Below, in pieces: positions 18,822-27,768 of a stretch of DNA of 64,000 nt. The translations under genes were made by a program, and so were the position numbers. This DNA comes from an uncultured bacterium (GTDB lineage Bacteria; Cyanobacteriota; Vampirovibrionia; Gastranaerophilales; Gastranaerophilaceae), in NCBI GenBank assembly GCA_949294395.1, contig CASFGU010000029.1, positions 1 through 64,000 on the forward strand. The letters are read 5' to 3'. The notes under the pieces are model-generated. The model ran no database searches. It worked only from the letters and a program-made list of their open reading frames with translations, and was not told the origin of the DNA. Each line of letters starts with the position of its first letter. The first letter of the stretch is position 1.

Positions 18822-19745
18822 TTAATTTTTCTTAACTAAAGCCCAGACGTTTTCATCTTCTGTAATGTCGTAAGTACCTTTTAAATAGGCTTCAAACTGC
18901 GGTTTTTTAATCAGTTCGTAGCGGTTGCAGAAGTTTCCGTAACAGAGAATCTCGTTTGGAATATTTAGTTTAAGAAGGGTTTTTATATCGGCATATACAT
19001 CTTTAAGTAAGACTTTATCTGTGTAAACATCAATTGCGATATTAGAATTCAGTGTAAGTTTTTTTGCCTTCAAATCTATTTTAAGTTTATCCAGCGCCAT
19101 AGTCAGAGTATTTAATATATTATCAATTCTTTCAAACTGTTTACACGTAATAATAAGAGTGCTGTTGTCCTTAGAAAAATTACATTCATCAGCGGCTTTC
19201 ATCAAATTGTAAAACAGAACAAGCGCAGCATCTTCCTGTTTTTTATCAACCTTCTGGTCAGTGTATTGCGCGAGATAAGCATCTCTTATAAGAGGCTTCA
19301 GCGATATTTTTACGAGAAGAACAATATTTTTGTATTCAAGGATTGCCCTGTGTGCTTCGGCTTTTAACTGGAGGTTAAAGCGTTTTTCTTCTTCCTGTTT
19401 TGCAACTTTAATTTTTCTGTCAAGTGCTTCCATTGAATATTTGATAAATATTTTGACTTGAGAAAGTATGTAAAGCAGTGTCAAAACCAGCATTATAAAG
19501 ACAAATAATGCTCCGTCAAGTCCTTCTTTACCCTTTTTTAATTCTTCGCCGAACTGGGCTTCCATCATTTTTTGAATGCCGTTAATGAACGGATCCATAA
19601 AGCTAAAAGCATGGCTGCCTATTAAACTAAAGAACCAGTAAAGAGATACTATAAGAATCAGCAATATTGCTGCAATCTGTATTATTACAGTCAAATGTTC
19701 GGTAAGCTTAAATAGTTTTTTAGTGTGTTCCAACCCTTTGGCCAT
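18822..19745 (-). CDS. Two-helix membrane protein of unknown function
   Basis: The 307-residue protein has two hydrophobic segments near residues 20-43 (VIIQIAAILLILIVSLYWFF) and 80-103 (ALFVFIMLVLTLLYIL). These are followed by a helical region (about 104-160) and a folded C-terminal cytoplasmic domain. I recognise no family or catalytic motif. It starts 10 bp after panC ends and runs the same way, so it is probably transcribed with panB-panC. A structural or signalling role at the membrane is only a guess. Confidence 0.65.
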   Translation of the reverse strand: MAKGLEHTKKLFKLTEHLTVIIQIAAILLILIVSLYWFFSLIGSHAFSFMDPFINGIQKMMEAQFGEELKKGKEGLDGALFVFIMLVLTLLYILSQVKIFIKYSMEALDRKIKVAKQEEEKRFNLQLKAEAHRAILEYKNIVLLVKISLKPLIRDAYLAQYTDQKVDKKQEDAALVLFYNLMKAADECNFSKDNSTLIITCKQFERIDNILNTLTMALDKLKIDLKAKKLTLNSNIAIDVYTDKVLLKDVYADIKTLLKLNIPNEILCYGNFCNRYELIKKPQFEAYLKGTYDITEDENVWALVKKN

Positions 19746-19755
19746 TAAAATCCTC

Positions 19756-20607
19756 TTATAATGCTATGTTATCTATTAATCGTACATTCTCAACTCTTGC
19801 TGCAATAAATACAATTGTATCTCCATCTGCTGTCAACTTTTCTTCAAGCGTATTTTTGTCTCTAAATTCCAGATATTCAAGAGTATGATTATTGTTCAAA
19901 AAGCCGTATGCTGTTTCTTTTAGAGCCTTTACGTCTTTTATACCTTTATTATAACACATTTTTATATTAAATAAAATTTTGCTTAGAGCAAGTGCCTCAT
20001 CTTTTCCTTTTTCTGTTAAATATTTATTTCTTGAACTGAGCGCTAACCCGCTTTCCTCGCGGACTATAGGGCAAGGAATTATTTCTACCGGAATGTTTAA
20101 ATCGTTAACCATTTTTTTAAGAATTATTAACTGCTGCCTGTCCTTTTCTCCAAAAAATGCAAAATCAGGCTGAACAATGTTAAATAATTTGTTAACAACG
20201 GTACAAACTCCGTCAAAGTGCCCGACGCGGGATTTGCCGCAGAGCTTGTCAACGTAGAAGTAAGGCGGGATTACATAAGTAAGAAAGTCGTTGGATAAAA
20301 TATGTCCCCGACCGTACATTTCCTCAGGTGAGGGGGCAAAAACAATGTTTACACCGGCATCATTGCATAATCCTTCATCAGCGTCGAGTGTTCTCGGATA
20401 TTTGTCCAAGTCTTCTCCGGGGCAGAATTGTATCGGGTTTACGAAAACCGATACGACTGTTCTGTCGCATTTTTCAACACTTTTTTTAATAAGGCTTAAG
20501 TGTCCGGCGTGAAGTGCGCCCATCGTAGGTACAAGCCCCACTGTAAGCCCCTGTTTTTTCCATTCTTTTATCTGCTCTCTTAATTCTTTAATTTTATGGA
20601 TAATCAT
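19756..20607 (-). CDS. panC: Pantothenate synthetase
   Basis: PanC condenses pantoate and beta-alanine, using ATP, to give pantothenate. The 283-residue length is normal. VPTMGALHAGHLSLIK near 27-42 includes the HAGH-type nucleotide motif, FGEKDRQQL lies near 150, and LALSSRNKYL near 185-195. It follows panB by 21 bp. Together they make pantothenate, the precursor that CoaD uses later; panD and panE are not seen here. Confidence 0.96.
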   Translation of the reverse strand: MIIHKIKELREQIKEWKKQGLTVGLVPTMGALHAGHLSLIKKSVEKCDRTVVSVFVNPIQFCPGEDLDKYPRTLDADEGLCNDAGVNIVFAPSPEEMYGRGHILSNDFLTYVIPPYFYVDKLCGKSRVGHFDGVCTVVNKLFNIVQPDFAFFGEKDRQQLIILKKMVNDLNIPVEIIPCPIVREESGLALSSRNKYLTEKGKDEALALSKILFNIKMCYNKGIKDVKALKETAYGFLNNNHTLEYLEFRDKNTLEEKLTADGDTIVFIAARVENVRLIDNIAL

Positions 20608-20628
20608 TTCTACACCTTCTTTTTGTTG

Positions 20629-21495
20629 TTAGTGAAGAGAATTCGTATTCTCTCCTTCATGTGTATTTAAACGTTTTACTTCATCTTCTTCGAGTTTGAA
20701 AACTTCTTCTTCTGACGGGAATTTTCCGCTCCTGACATCGTCGTTATACTGTTTTGTACAATTTAAGATTAAAGATTTCATATCACCGTATTTTCTTGCA
20801 AATTTCGGTTTGAAATCTGAAAATTTGCCAAACAGATCATCGCAGACTAAAACCTGCGCATCGCAGTATCTTCCGGCCCCGCAGGAGATAGTCGGAACGT
20901 TTAATCTTCCGGTTATGAATTGAGCACTTTCTTCCGGAACCATTTCCAGCACTATTGAAAAAACTCCTGCCTGCTCAAGTTTTTTAGCCTGTTCCAGAAT
21001 TTCTAATGTTGCTTCGTAAGTTTTTCCCTGAATATTGTAGCCGCCTATTGCGTTCAAAAATTGCGGGGTAAAGCCAATATGCCCCATTACCGGAATCCCG
21101 ACTTCTGTTATGTGTTTTATAACTTTTATAATATAATCGGATGCCCCTTCTATTTTAACGCCGTTTGCACCGGCTTTTATCATTCTTCCGCAGTTTTCGA
21201 CGGCTTCGGTTTCATTCTTGTGGTAACTCATAAACGGCATATCTGTAATCACCATTGCGTGCTGAGTTCCTCTTGAAACTGCGCGGGTGAAGATTTCCAT
21301 CTCGTCAACACCGACCGCGTTGGTGTTTTCGTATCCCAGTGCTGTCATTGCAAGACTGTCGCCGATTAAAATTATATCAATGCCGGCTTCATCTATATAT
21401 TTTGCGGTTGAATAATCATAAGCCGTAAGAACCGAAAATTTTTCTCCGTTAATTTTGTATTTCCGGATAGTGTTTACGCTAATTTTTTTTGTCAT
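20629..21495 (-). CDS. panB: 3-methyl-2-oxobutanoate hydroxymethyltransferase
   Basis: PanB transfers a hydroxymethyl group from methylenetetrahydrofolate to 2-oxoisovalerate, making ketopantoate. The 288-residue protein shows VLTAYDYSTAKYIDEAGID near the start, IGDSLAMTALGYENT, DMPFMSYH near 85-92, and MGHIGFTPQ near 140, all in the family pattern with an acidic metal site. Its ATG overlaps the TAA of the YvcK gene by one base, so the two are translationally coupled. The C-terminal tail (NTHEGENTNSLH) is probably disordered. Confidence 0.96.
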   Translation of the reverse strand: MTKKISVNTIRKYKINGEKFSVLTAYDYSTAKYIDEAGIDIILIGDSLAMTALGYENTNAVGVDEMEIFTRAVSRGTQHAMVITDMPFMSYHKNETEAVENCGRMIKAGANGVKIEGASDYIIKVIKHITEVGIPVMGHIGFTPQFLNAIGGYNIQGKTYEATLEILEQAKKLEQAGVFSIVLEMVPEESAQFITGRLNVPTISCGAGRYCDAQVLVCDDLFGKFSDFKPKFARKYGDMKSLILNCTKQYNDDVRSGKFPSEEEVFKLEEDEVKRLNTHEGENTNSLH

Positions 21496-22862
21496 TATTT
21501 AACGCCTTTTATTGCTGTTGCGGCAGGTTCTTTATGCTGAAACAATGTGCTGCGTTCGTTCCTGTGTTCTTTTTTGTACCAGTAGTAAAGTGCTCTTGCT
21601 ACTCTGTTAGAACTGTGGCGTACAAGTCCTTCTTTGTTATCTTCAATTAATTTTTTTGAAAATATTTTAATGCCAAGTTTTTTAATGTTTTCTGCATCAA
21701 TTTTTACCGGATAAGACCCTGCCATCTGGTATTTAATTGCAAGATTAGACGGTATGAAGTCATTTACAAGAACTGCGTCGAGAATTCTTCTGCTGTTTGC
21801 ATGTTTCATAAGTGCATTAACATGGTCTGATACGGTGTAGTTATCAGTTTCACCGGGCTGAGTCATAATATTACATACATATATTTTTTTTGCATTTGAG
21901 GCAGCAACTTCACGAGCAATTTCTTCAACAAGAAGGTTAGGTATAACGCTTGTGTAAAGACTGCCCGGCCCCATAATTATGAAATCTGCGTCTTTAATTG
22001 CAGCGATAACATCTTCCAGCGCTTTACAGTGTGATGGATCTGTGAATAATCTTTTAATTTTACCGTGTGCTTCCGGAATATTTGATTCCCCGCGTATAAT
22101 CCGCCCGTCCTCCATTTCGGCTACAAGCTTCATATCGTCAAGTGTTGCGGGCAGTACGCGGCCTCTGATTGATAAAACGTTAGAGGATTCTTTTACCGCA
22201 CGAACCATATCGCCTGTGATTGAGCACAGCGCAGTTAGAAACAGGTTGCCGAAGCTGTGTCCTTCAAGTCCTTCACCTGATTTGAATCTGTACTGGAAAA
22301 GCTTTGTGATTAAATCTTCATCATCAGCAAGTGCTGCAATACAGTTTCTTATGTCGCCAGGAGGAAGAATTCCCATATCTTCTCGCAGTCTGCCCGAGCT
22401 TCCGCCGTCGTCGCCGACTGTTACAACTGCTGTAATATTGTTTGTAATATGTTTTATCCCCTTTAATAACATAGAAAGACCGGTTCCCCCGCCAATAGCA
22501 ACAATTTTCGGCCCGCGGTTGAGTTTTCTTCTCCGGTAGAGTGCTTCTAAAATGTTAGAATCTGCTCTGTTGTTGTTAATATCTAATATAGATAGATTTG
22601 TCTGTTTCCAGCCTTTAAAAAATATGGCAGCGCCGAACATAATAACCGCAAAGGCAATCCATTCGGTTGAAATATTCATTGCAATTTTGCGGATAAATTC
22701 CATTGTATAAAATATAGGTTTAATATCGCAAAGGATTAAAAATCCAAGCCCCATCAAAATTGCGCCTAAAAATATTAAGAAAAACCATCTCTTAACCTGC
22801 AGACCCGGTATTAACCATCCTGCATCCTTAGGCATTTTTACAGTATTTCTAAAATTTTTCAT
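21495..22862 (-). CDS. YvcK/CofD-type protein with two membrane helices
   Basis: The 455-residue protein has two N-terminal hydrophobic helices (about 27-46 and 65-85). A CofD/YvcK domain follows (about 115-430) with GGGTGLSMLLKG, TVGDDGGSSGRLRED, PPGDIRNCI, GPGSLYTS and MTQPGETDNYT. In Bacillus YvcK binds UDP sugars and is needed for gluconeogenic growth and cell shape. A membrane-anchored form is, as far as I recall, common in cyanobacteria-related bacteria. The gene heads the yvcK-panB-panC unit, 21 bp after the PxpA-like gene. The catalytic role is not known for this branch. Confidence 0.88.
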   Translation of the reverse strand: MKNFRNTVKMPKDAGWLIPGLQVKRWFFLIFLGAILMGLGFLILCDIKPIFYTMEFIRKIAMNISTEWIAFAVIMFGAAIFFKGWKQTNLSILDINNNRADSNILEALYRRRKLNRGPKIVAIGGGTGLSMLLKGIKHITNNITAVVTVGDDGGSSGRLREDMGILPPGDIRNCIAALADDEDLITKLFQYRFKSGEGLEGHSFGNLFLTALCSITGDMVRAVKESSNVLSIRGRVLPATLDDMKLVAEMEDGRIIRGESNIPEAHGKIKRLFTDPSHCKALEDVIAAIKDADFIIMGPGSLYTSVIPNLLVEEIAREVAASNAKKIYVCNIMTQPGETDNYTVSDHVNALMKHANSRRILDAVLVNDFIPSNLAIKYQMAGSYPVKIDAENIKKLGIKIFSKKLIEDNKEGLVRHSSNRVARALYYWYKKEHRNERSTLFQHKEPAATAIKGVK

Positions 22863-22883
22863 TATTTCCTCTTATAATCATCC

Positions 22884-23678
22884 CTATTCAACCCAGCCGG
22901 ACAAGCAAGCATTTTTGTAATTGACCGGAACCGGAGTAATAATTTCTTTCGATTGTTTAATAAGCGCCTGCGCATTTGCAACTTTATTTGTGAAATGTAT
23001 GGTATCTGCTATTACACATGTCTTGCCTCCTGTAATATTATCTATCTGCGAGGTTGCAAGAAGTGTTTTCAGTCTGTTTATTGAAGCAAAGATGTTTTCG
23101 TTATCTCTGCGGCTGAAATCTATTGTGCCGTCAGGATTGTAATTCTTTTCCAGATGAACTTCATGCGCTACCGGAATGTTTACTTCCTCACCTACTCCTG
23201 CTGTAATTTCTCCGGACGCTCCGTAATAAACAAGCCACTGCGAGCATTTTTTTACAGCCTTTGCAACCTTAAGTGCAAACTGAAAATCTTCAGCAGCCAT
23301 CTTATACATTGCACCGTGCGGTCTGACATGTTCAATTTCCAGTTTAAAGGTTTTAGCAAAGGACATTAGCGCACCTACCTGATAAATTACAAGTGCTTCA
23401 ATCTCGTCATCAGAAAGTTCCATCGGGCGGTAGCCAAATCCCTGAATATCATCAAACCCGATATGAGCGCCGACAACTACATTTTGTTCTTTTGCTTTTA
23501 AAAGAGCATTTTTAATTGTCATAGGATCTCCTGCATGAAACCCGCAGGAAATGTTTACGGAACTTGCATAATCCAGAAGCGAAAATTCGGAATTGTTTTT
23601 GTATATCCCGAAACTCTGTGCAAGGTCTATATTAAAGTCAATATTTTTTATCTGTTTTCTTTCCAAAACTTCGTGCAT
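22884..23678 (-). CDS. PxpA (LamB/YcsF)-like protein
   Basis: The 264-residue protein matches the LamB/YcsF family: VNISCGFHAGDPM (about 43-55), GAHIGFDDIQGFGYRPM (about 71-87), YQVGAL (about 99) and VRPHGAMYKMA (about 118-128). PxpA, with PxpB and PxpC, forms 5-oxoprolinase. No pxpB or pxpC gene is adjacent, and the usual N-terminal DLNCDLGE is altered to DFNIDLAQ, with two expected residues missing. A changed substrate or a lone role is therefore possible. It precedes yvcK by 21 bp. Confidence 0.82.
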   Translation of the reverse strand: MHEVLERKQIKNIDFNIDLAQSFGIYKNNSEFSLLDYASSVNISCGFHAGDPMTIKNALLKAKEQNVVVGAHIGFDDIQGFGYRPMELSDDEIEALVIYQVGALMSFAKTFKLEIEHVRPHGAMYKMAAEDFQFALKVAKAVKKCSQWLVYYGASGEITAGVGEEVNIPVAHEVHLEKNYNPDGTIDFSRRDNENIFASINRLKTLLATSQIDNITGGKTCVIADTIHFTNKVANAQALIKQSKEIITPVPVNYKNACLSGWVE

Positions 23679-23860
23679 AACTATCTTTCTTAATAAACTA
23701 CCGTATTTAATAAAATAATTATACTCACAAAATAATTTATTACCACTATCTTTACATAAATTTAACCTGCAGGCGGAAGCTGTACTGACAGTTTAATATT
23801 ATTTTACGGCATGTCAAAGCAAATTTCTAGCGGAAAGCTGCCGGTTACCATATACATATT

Positions 23861-23888
23861 AAAAGCCCCTGCAGTTGCAGGGGCTTTT
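23861..23888 (-). terminator. Intrinsic terminator of rpsT
   Basis: Perfect stem AAAAGCCCCTGCA / TGCAGGGGCTTTT with a two-base centre, 21 bp past the rpsT stop codon. Confidence 0.88.
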
Positions 23889-23909
23889 AGAAAAAGTTTT
23901 CCGGAAAAA

Positions 23910-24179
23910 CTATTTTGTCTGTAATTTATTTACAGCAATAGTTAATCTTGATTTTTTTCTGGCAGCTGTATTTTTGTGCAATATGCCTTTTCCTACAGCT
24001 TTGTCGCACAGCTGGTAAGCTTTAGAAAGTGCTGAGTTTAAAGCTTCTTTATCTTCGCCTTTAGCAAGTTCAAGAACTTTTTTTACGGCTGTTTTGATAG
24101 AAGTTTTGAACGCTACATTTCTAACTCTGTTTTTCTCAGCTATGAGAACTCTTTTTTTTGCAGATTTAATATTTGCCAT
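23910..24179 (-). CDS. rpsT: 30S ribosomal protein S20
   Basis: S20 binds 16S rRNA in early assembly of the small subunit. The 89-residue protein starts MANIKSAKKRVLIAEKNR and has the helical, lysine-rich pattern and the closing HKNTAARKKSRLTIAVNKL. The start and length are standard. It is a single-gene unit with its own terminator, next to the large inverted-repeat element. Confidence 0.96.
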   Translation of the reverse strand: MANIKSAKKRVLIAEKNRVRNVAFKTSIKTAVKKVLELAKGEDKEALNSALSKAYQLCDKAVGKGILHKNTAARKKSRLTIAVNKLQTK

Positions 24180-24291
24180 TGTTGTTTTCCTTTTCTAAGT
24201 CTTGCGGTGCTTAATGACGGCACCTTACTTGAGGATGTGAGTATTTGTATATTAAATAAAAAAAACTTTATTTTCAATAGGTTTGTTAAAA

Positions 24292-24927
24292 TTATTACAT
24301 AAGGGAATAGACTAGTGTGCAAATGGCACTAGTCTATTTTATATATGGGGCTTATGCAGCCCCATACCCTGCACTGACATTCTTTTTCTTTTCCTCGCAA
24401 AAAAGAAAAAGAATGTCAGCCAAGAAAAAGAAACCCGCTATAAAATAGCGCTGCGAAGCAGCGCAAGACCGAATGGATGTCGTTGTAAAAACTTCTGTCA
24501 TCCTGAATTTAGTTGACTACTTTTGCCGAAATCTTTGATTTCGTGCAAAATGTCTGGTTTTCCACAGGAGCTCAACAGAGATTCTGAAACAAGTTCAGAA
24601 TGACATGTTGGACAGAAGTTTTTACAACCATTGAGCCTCACTATTGCACTTCGTGCACGTTCGGCAACCTGCCTACGGCAGGTCTTGTGTGCGTGTGCGT
24701 AAGCACGATAGCACACCTTAAAAGGTTGAAGGCTTTGCCTTCAACTACTTCCATTTGATTCCGCGGCGCGCAGCGACGCTGTAAACGATTGCGTTTTTCT
24801 CTTTCTTTGGTTCGTTTCTTTCTCTTTTAATCGCAATAAAAGAGAAAGAAATGAACATATAAAATAAAATTTATAAAGGGAATAGACTAGTTCCATTTGC
24901 ATACTAGTCTATTCCCTTATGTAATAA
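24292..24927. mobile_element. 636-bp non-coding inverted-repeat element, second copy
   Basis: The ends 24292-24330 and 24889-24927 are inverted copies matching at 37 of 39 positions. Each end also folds on itself: AGACTAGTG / CACTAGTCT on the left and AATAGACTAGT / ACTAGTCTATT on the right. The internal long hairpin CTGACATTCTTTTTC / GAAAAAGAATGTCAG lies at about 24384-24420. The stretch 24685-24860 nearly repeats 10950-11130, including GTTGAAGGC / GCCTTCAAC. A further palindromic repeat is nested at 24482-24628. No transposase is encoded. It lies between rpsT and the GH57 gene. Confidence 0.82.
24482..24628. repeat. 147-bp palindromic repeat nested in the larger element
   Basis: GTTGTAAAAACTTCTGTC (24482-24499) returns in reverse complement at 24611-24628. 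The inner part has TCATCCTGAA and TTCAGAATGA arms. Translating it gives the stretch CHSELVSES, which I recognise as a frequent spurious product of a widespread bacterial palindromic repeat. It interrupts the larger element and so arrived later. Confidence 0.75.
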
Positions 24928-25081
24928 GAATATACATTTTATATTTTAACTTTTGTAACATTATTCACAAGAATTAGTTCTGAAGGATTATATTTTTAAC
25001 CCGGTTGTGCTATATATTAAAATAACAGAATTGGATTATAGTTATATAATAATTCAAGTTAAGAGAGATATGGAGGCGCAA

Positions 25082-26803
25082 ATGTCAGTAGGACAATTCG
25101 TATTTATGTTACACAGCCATCTTCCTTACTATAGAATGGCAGGCATGTGGCCTTTCGGGGAAGAAAACCTTTATGAATGTATGGCGGAAACCTACGTTCC
25201 TTTGTTGAACGCTATTTCCGAACTGTATGAAGAAGGAATTAAAGCAAAGCTAACTGTCGGTATTACACCGATTCTGGCAGAGCAGCTTAATGATGAACAC
25301 CTCAAGCATGGTTTTGTCAAATATCTTGACTCAAGAATTGCTCAGGTCGCAAAAGACCTTGAGCGCTATCCTGATCCGAAAGTAGCTCATTCACAGCACT
25401 TGAAATATCTGGCAAAATACTATTTTGACTGGTTTAATCATATTAAAGATTCTTATGTAAACAAATACGGAATGGACTTAATCGGAGAATTTAAAAAGTA
25501 TCAGGATTTAGGCTGTATTGAAATTACAACCTCCGGTGCTACTCACGGTTTCTCTCCGCTTCTGGCAACAGACAGCAACCTTAATGCTCAGTTTAAAGTA
25601 GGTGCGGATACTACAAAACGCCTTTTCGGCAGAAAAGCAAAAGGCTGCTGGCTTCCTGAATGTGCTTACAGGCAGGGGTATGAATATGTTGGAAAAGACG
25701 GTAAAAAACACTGGAGACCGGCTATTGAAGTTACTCTTCAAAATAACGACATTGAATACTTCTTTACAGAATCTCATGTAATTGAAGGCGGAAATTCAAT
25801 CGGTAACAGACGTGTTATCGGGGTTTACGGTAATATTGAATACATACCGCTCCCTGAACGTCCTGCTACAGGTTATGATACTTATTCAGCTTACTGGCTC
25901 CCTGACGCACAGGTTGCCGTTATGGGCAGAAATGACAGAGCCGGCTATCAGGTCTGGTCGGCTGCTGACGGATACCCTGGCGACGGCTGCTTCCGTGAAT
26001 TCCACAAAAAAGACGACAAGTCCGGTATGCACTACTGGAGAATTACTTCCCCTACAACCGATTTAGGAGATAAAATGCTCTATGATCCGGTGCTTGCTTT
26101 GAATAAAATAAATGAAAACTCAGACCACTATACAACATTAATCTACCATCTGTTGAACGATTACAAAAAATCTCACAACGGTAAAGAAGGGCTTGTAATG
26201 GTATCATTTGATACAGAGCTTTTCGGACACTGGTGGTTTGAAGGTGTTGAATTCATCAAACAGGTTATCAGAAAGTTCAACACATACCTTCCGGAAGTTG
26301 AAAGAATGACTGCAGGGGAATATCTCCATGCTCACCCGCCGACAGAAGCTATTCAAATTCCTGAAAGCTCTTGGGGACAGGGCGGTCACTTCTACGTCTG
26401 GAACAATCATTTAACTGAATGGATGTGGCCTATTATTCACGCATGTGAAAAACGTATCAACAGAATTGCGGATAAATATCCGGAAATTCCTGAAGATAAG
26501 CTTTTACATAGAGCGCTTAATCAGATGGCAAGAGAAAATTTGTTATTGCAAAGTTCTGACTGGCCGTTCCTGATTACAACATGGCAGGCAAAAGATTACG
26601 CAACAGACAGGTTCAGAGAACATGTTGACAGATTTGAAAAAATCTGCGATATGATTGAAAGCGGTAATATTGACGATGCTGAATTAAAGAAAATCGAAAG
26701 CATTGACAACTGCTTCCCTGTAATTGACTACAGAGTATATCAGTCAATTGAGGAAGGCGTAATTCCGCAGCAGTCCGCAAAACTCGCTCCGCTGTATACT
26801 TAA
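25082..26803 (+). CDS. GH57 1,4-alpha-glucan branching enzyme-like
   Basis: The 573-residue protein starts MSVGQFVFMLHSHLPYYR, the typical GH57 beginning. WLPECAYRQGYE (about 203-214) holds the likely nucleophile glutamate, and VSFDTELFGHWWFEG (about 385-399) the acid/base aspartate. GH57 branching enzymes make alpha-1,6 branches in glycogen; related enzymes in the family are amylases or glucanotransferases, so the exact reaction is inferred. I chose the ATG at 25082 because GGAGG lies five bases upstream and the earlier frame adds only non-conserved residues. No other glycogen gene is adjacent. It ends with a strong terminator. Confidence 0.85.
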   Translation: MSVGQFVFMLHSHLPYYRMAGMWPFGEENLYECMAETYVPLLNAISELYEEGIKAKLTVGITPILAEQLNDEHLKHGFVKYLDSRIAQVAKDLERYPDPKVAHSQHLKYLAKYYFDWFNHIKDSYVNKYGMDLIGEFKKYQDLGCIEITTSGATHGFSPLLATDSNLNAQFKVGADTTKRLFGRKAKGCWLPECAYRQGYEYVGKDGKKHWRPAIEVTLQNNDIEYFFTESHVIEGGNSIGNRRVIGVYGNIEYIPLPERPATGYDTYSAYWLPDAQVAVMGRNDRAGYQVWSAADGYPGDGCFREFHKKDDKSGMHYWRITSPTTDLGDKMLYDPVLALNKINENSDHYTTLIYHLLNDYKKSHNGKEGLVMVSFDTELFGHWWFEGVEFIKQVIRKFNTYLPEVERMTAGEYLHAHPPTEAIQIPESSWGQGGHFYVWNNHLTEWMWPIIHACEKRINRIADKYPEIPEDKLLHRALNQMARENLLLQSSDWPFLITTWQAKDYATDRFREHVDRFEKICDMIESGNIDDAELKKIESIDNCFPVIDYRVYQSIEEGVIPQQSAKLAPLYT

Positions 26804-26822
26804 GTGAATTTAGATACTAAAG

Positions 26823-26854
26823 AAAAAGGTTCGGTTATAATCGAACCTTTTTTA
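26823..26854 (+). terminator. Intrinsic terminator of the GH57 gene
   Basis: Stem AAAGGTTCG / CGAACCTTT (26825-26833, 26842-26850) followed by a T run, about 20 bp past the stop. Confidence 0.85.
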
Positions 26855-26882
26855 TTGCTTATTATCATTTCAATCAATAAAA

Positions 26883-27563
26883 TTAAGCAATCGTCATAAA
26901 TCCTGATTTTTGAATAAATTGGGGAAAATTTTCTCTTATATAATCAACGGTTTTGCTGCTGATTTCAGGATTATGATCAGATGCAAAAACGAGTTTTTCA
27001 AATTTGCCATTTAGCCCGAGTTGAGAGGCAAATTCTGAATTGTACCTGACGACAGCATTGCTTCCGTAATCAGCAAATCCTAACCATGGATCAATTACAA
27101 TAATTTTTTGCAAATCCTGATTTTTGTACGCAATAAAATTTTTGGCCGGCGGATTAACTATTAACACGGCATGGTCAATATTTTTTAAATGGCCTGTCAT
27201 GATTTTAGCTTTGACAGCCTTAATACCGTTTGCAGCAAGAATAAGTTCAGCAAGTTTTGTATAATCCGCACAGTTGATATTTTTATATTTTTTCATATTT
27301 TCAACGAAACGTTTGTAGAAATTCAGAGGTTCTGATGTTTCGTAGAGTTTCCAGGCATCGTCGCGTATGGCTCTGTTTTCATACTGTTTGCGTTTATAGA
27401 AGCGGATAAATCTATCCTGACTTTGAGCATGAGGAAGCGTTTCAACTTTAGTGCCTGAAATAGCTGGAAATTCTTTCGATATAATCCTGCAAACTTTATC
27501 AGCATCCCTTATTATTTTATTTGAGCCGAAAGCCGGCTGGTAAGATACACTACTTACTTCCAT
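26883..27563 (-). CDS. Putative transglutaminase/cysteine-protease-like protein
   Basis: The 226-residue protein (ATG at 27563; an alternative ATG is at 27587) starts MEVSSVSYQPAFGSNKII. A possible Cys-His-Asp triad is seen as INCADYTKLAELIL, IDHAVLIVN and IVIDPWLGFAD in the order and spacing of transglutaminase-like or papain-like folds. The N-terminal YQPAFGSN motif resembles those of nearby orphan proteins. There is no classical signal peptide and no Shine-Dalgarno site before either start, so the start is uncertain. The catalytic call is an inference. Confidence 0.55.
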   Translation of the reverse strand: MEVSSVSYQPAFGSNKIIRDADKVCRIISKEFPAISGTKVETLPHAQSQDRFIRFYKRKQYENRAIRDDAWKLYETSEPLNFYKRFVENMKKYKNINCADYTKLAELILAANGIKAVKAKIMTGHLKNIDHAVLIVNPPAKNFIAYKNQDLQKIIVIDPWLGFADYGSNAVVRYNSEFASQLGLNGKFEKLVFASDHNPEISSKTVDYIRENFPQFIQKSGFMTIA

Positions 27564-27690
27564 ATTTCTGATAAAACATCTGAACAAGAAAAATTGCCTT
27601 AAAAGAAAAATTTTTTATAATAAAACTCTTGCAAAAAAAAATTCAGCAATATATAATAATAAATGTCGAAAGGCAAAGAAAACAGCATAA

Positions 27691-27768
27691 GGGAGCGTAG
27701 CTCAGTTTGGTTAGAGCGCATGCCTGTCACGCATGAGGTCGCGAGTTCGAGCCTCGTCGTTCCCGCCA
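27691..27768 (+). tRNA. tRNA-Asp (anticodon GTC), CCA encoded
   Basis: Acceptor GGGAGCG pairs with CGTTCCC (one G-U), the D arm has GCTCAGTTTGGTTAGAGC, the anticodon loop is CTGTCAC (anticodon GTC), and the T arm has GCGAGTTCGAGCCTCGT. CCA is at 27766-27768. The 3' end is duplicated at 27959-27980. Confidence 0.95.

Noticed and set aside
18598-18835. Plus-strand short ORFs opposite the L10 leader
   Set aside because: They are antisense to a conserved leader and lack start signals or known similarity.
24498-24716. 72-residue minus-strand ORF containing CHSELVSES
   Set aside because: It lies in a palindromic repeat; this peptide is a well-known spurious translation of such repeats.
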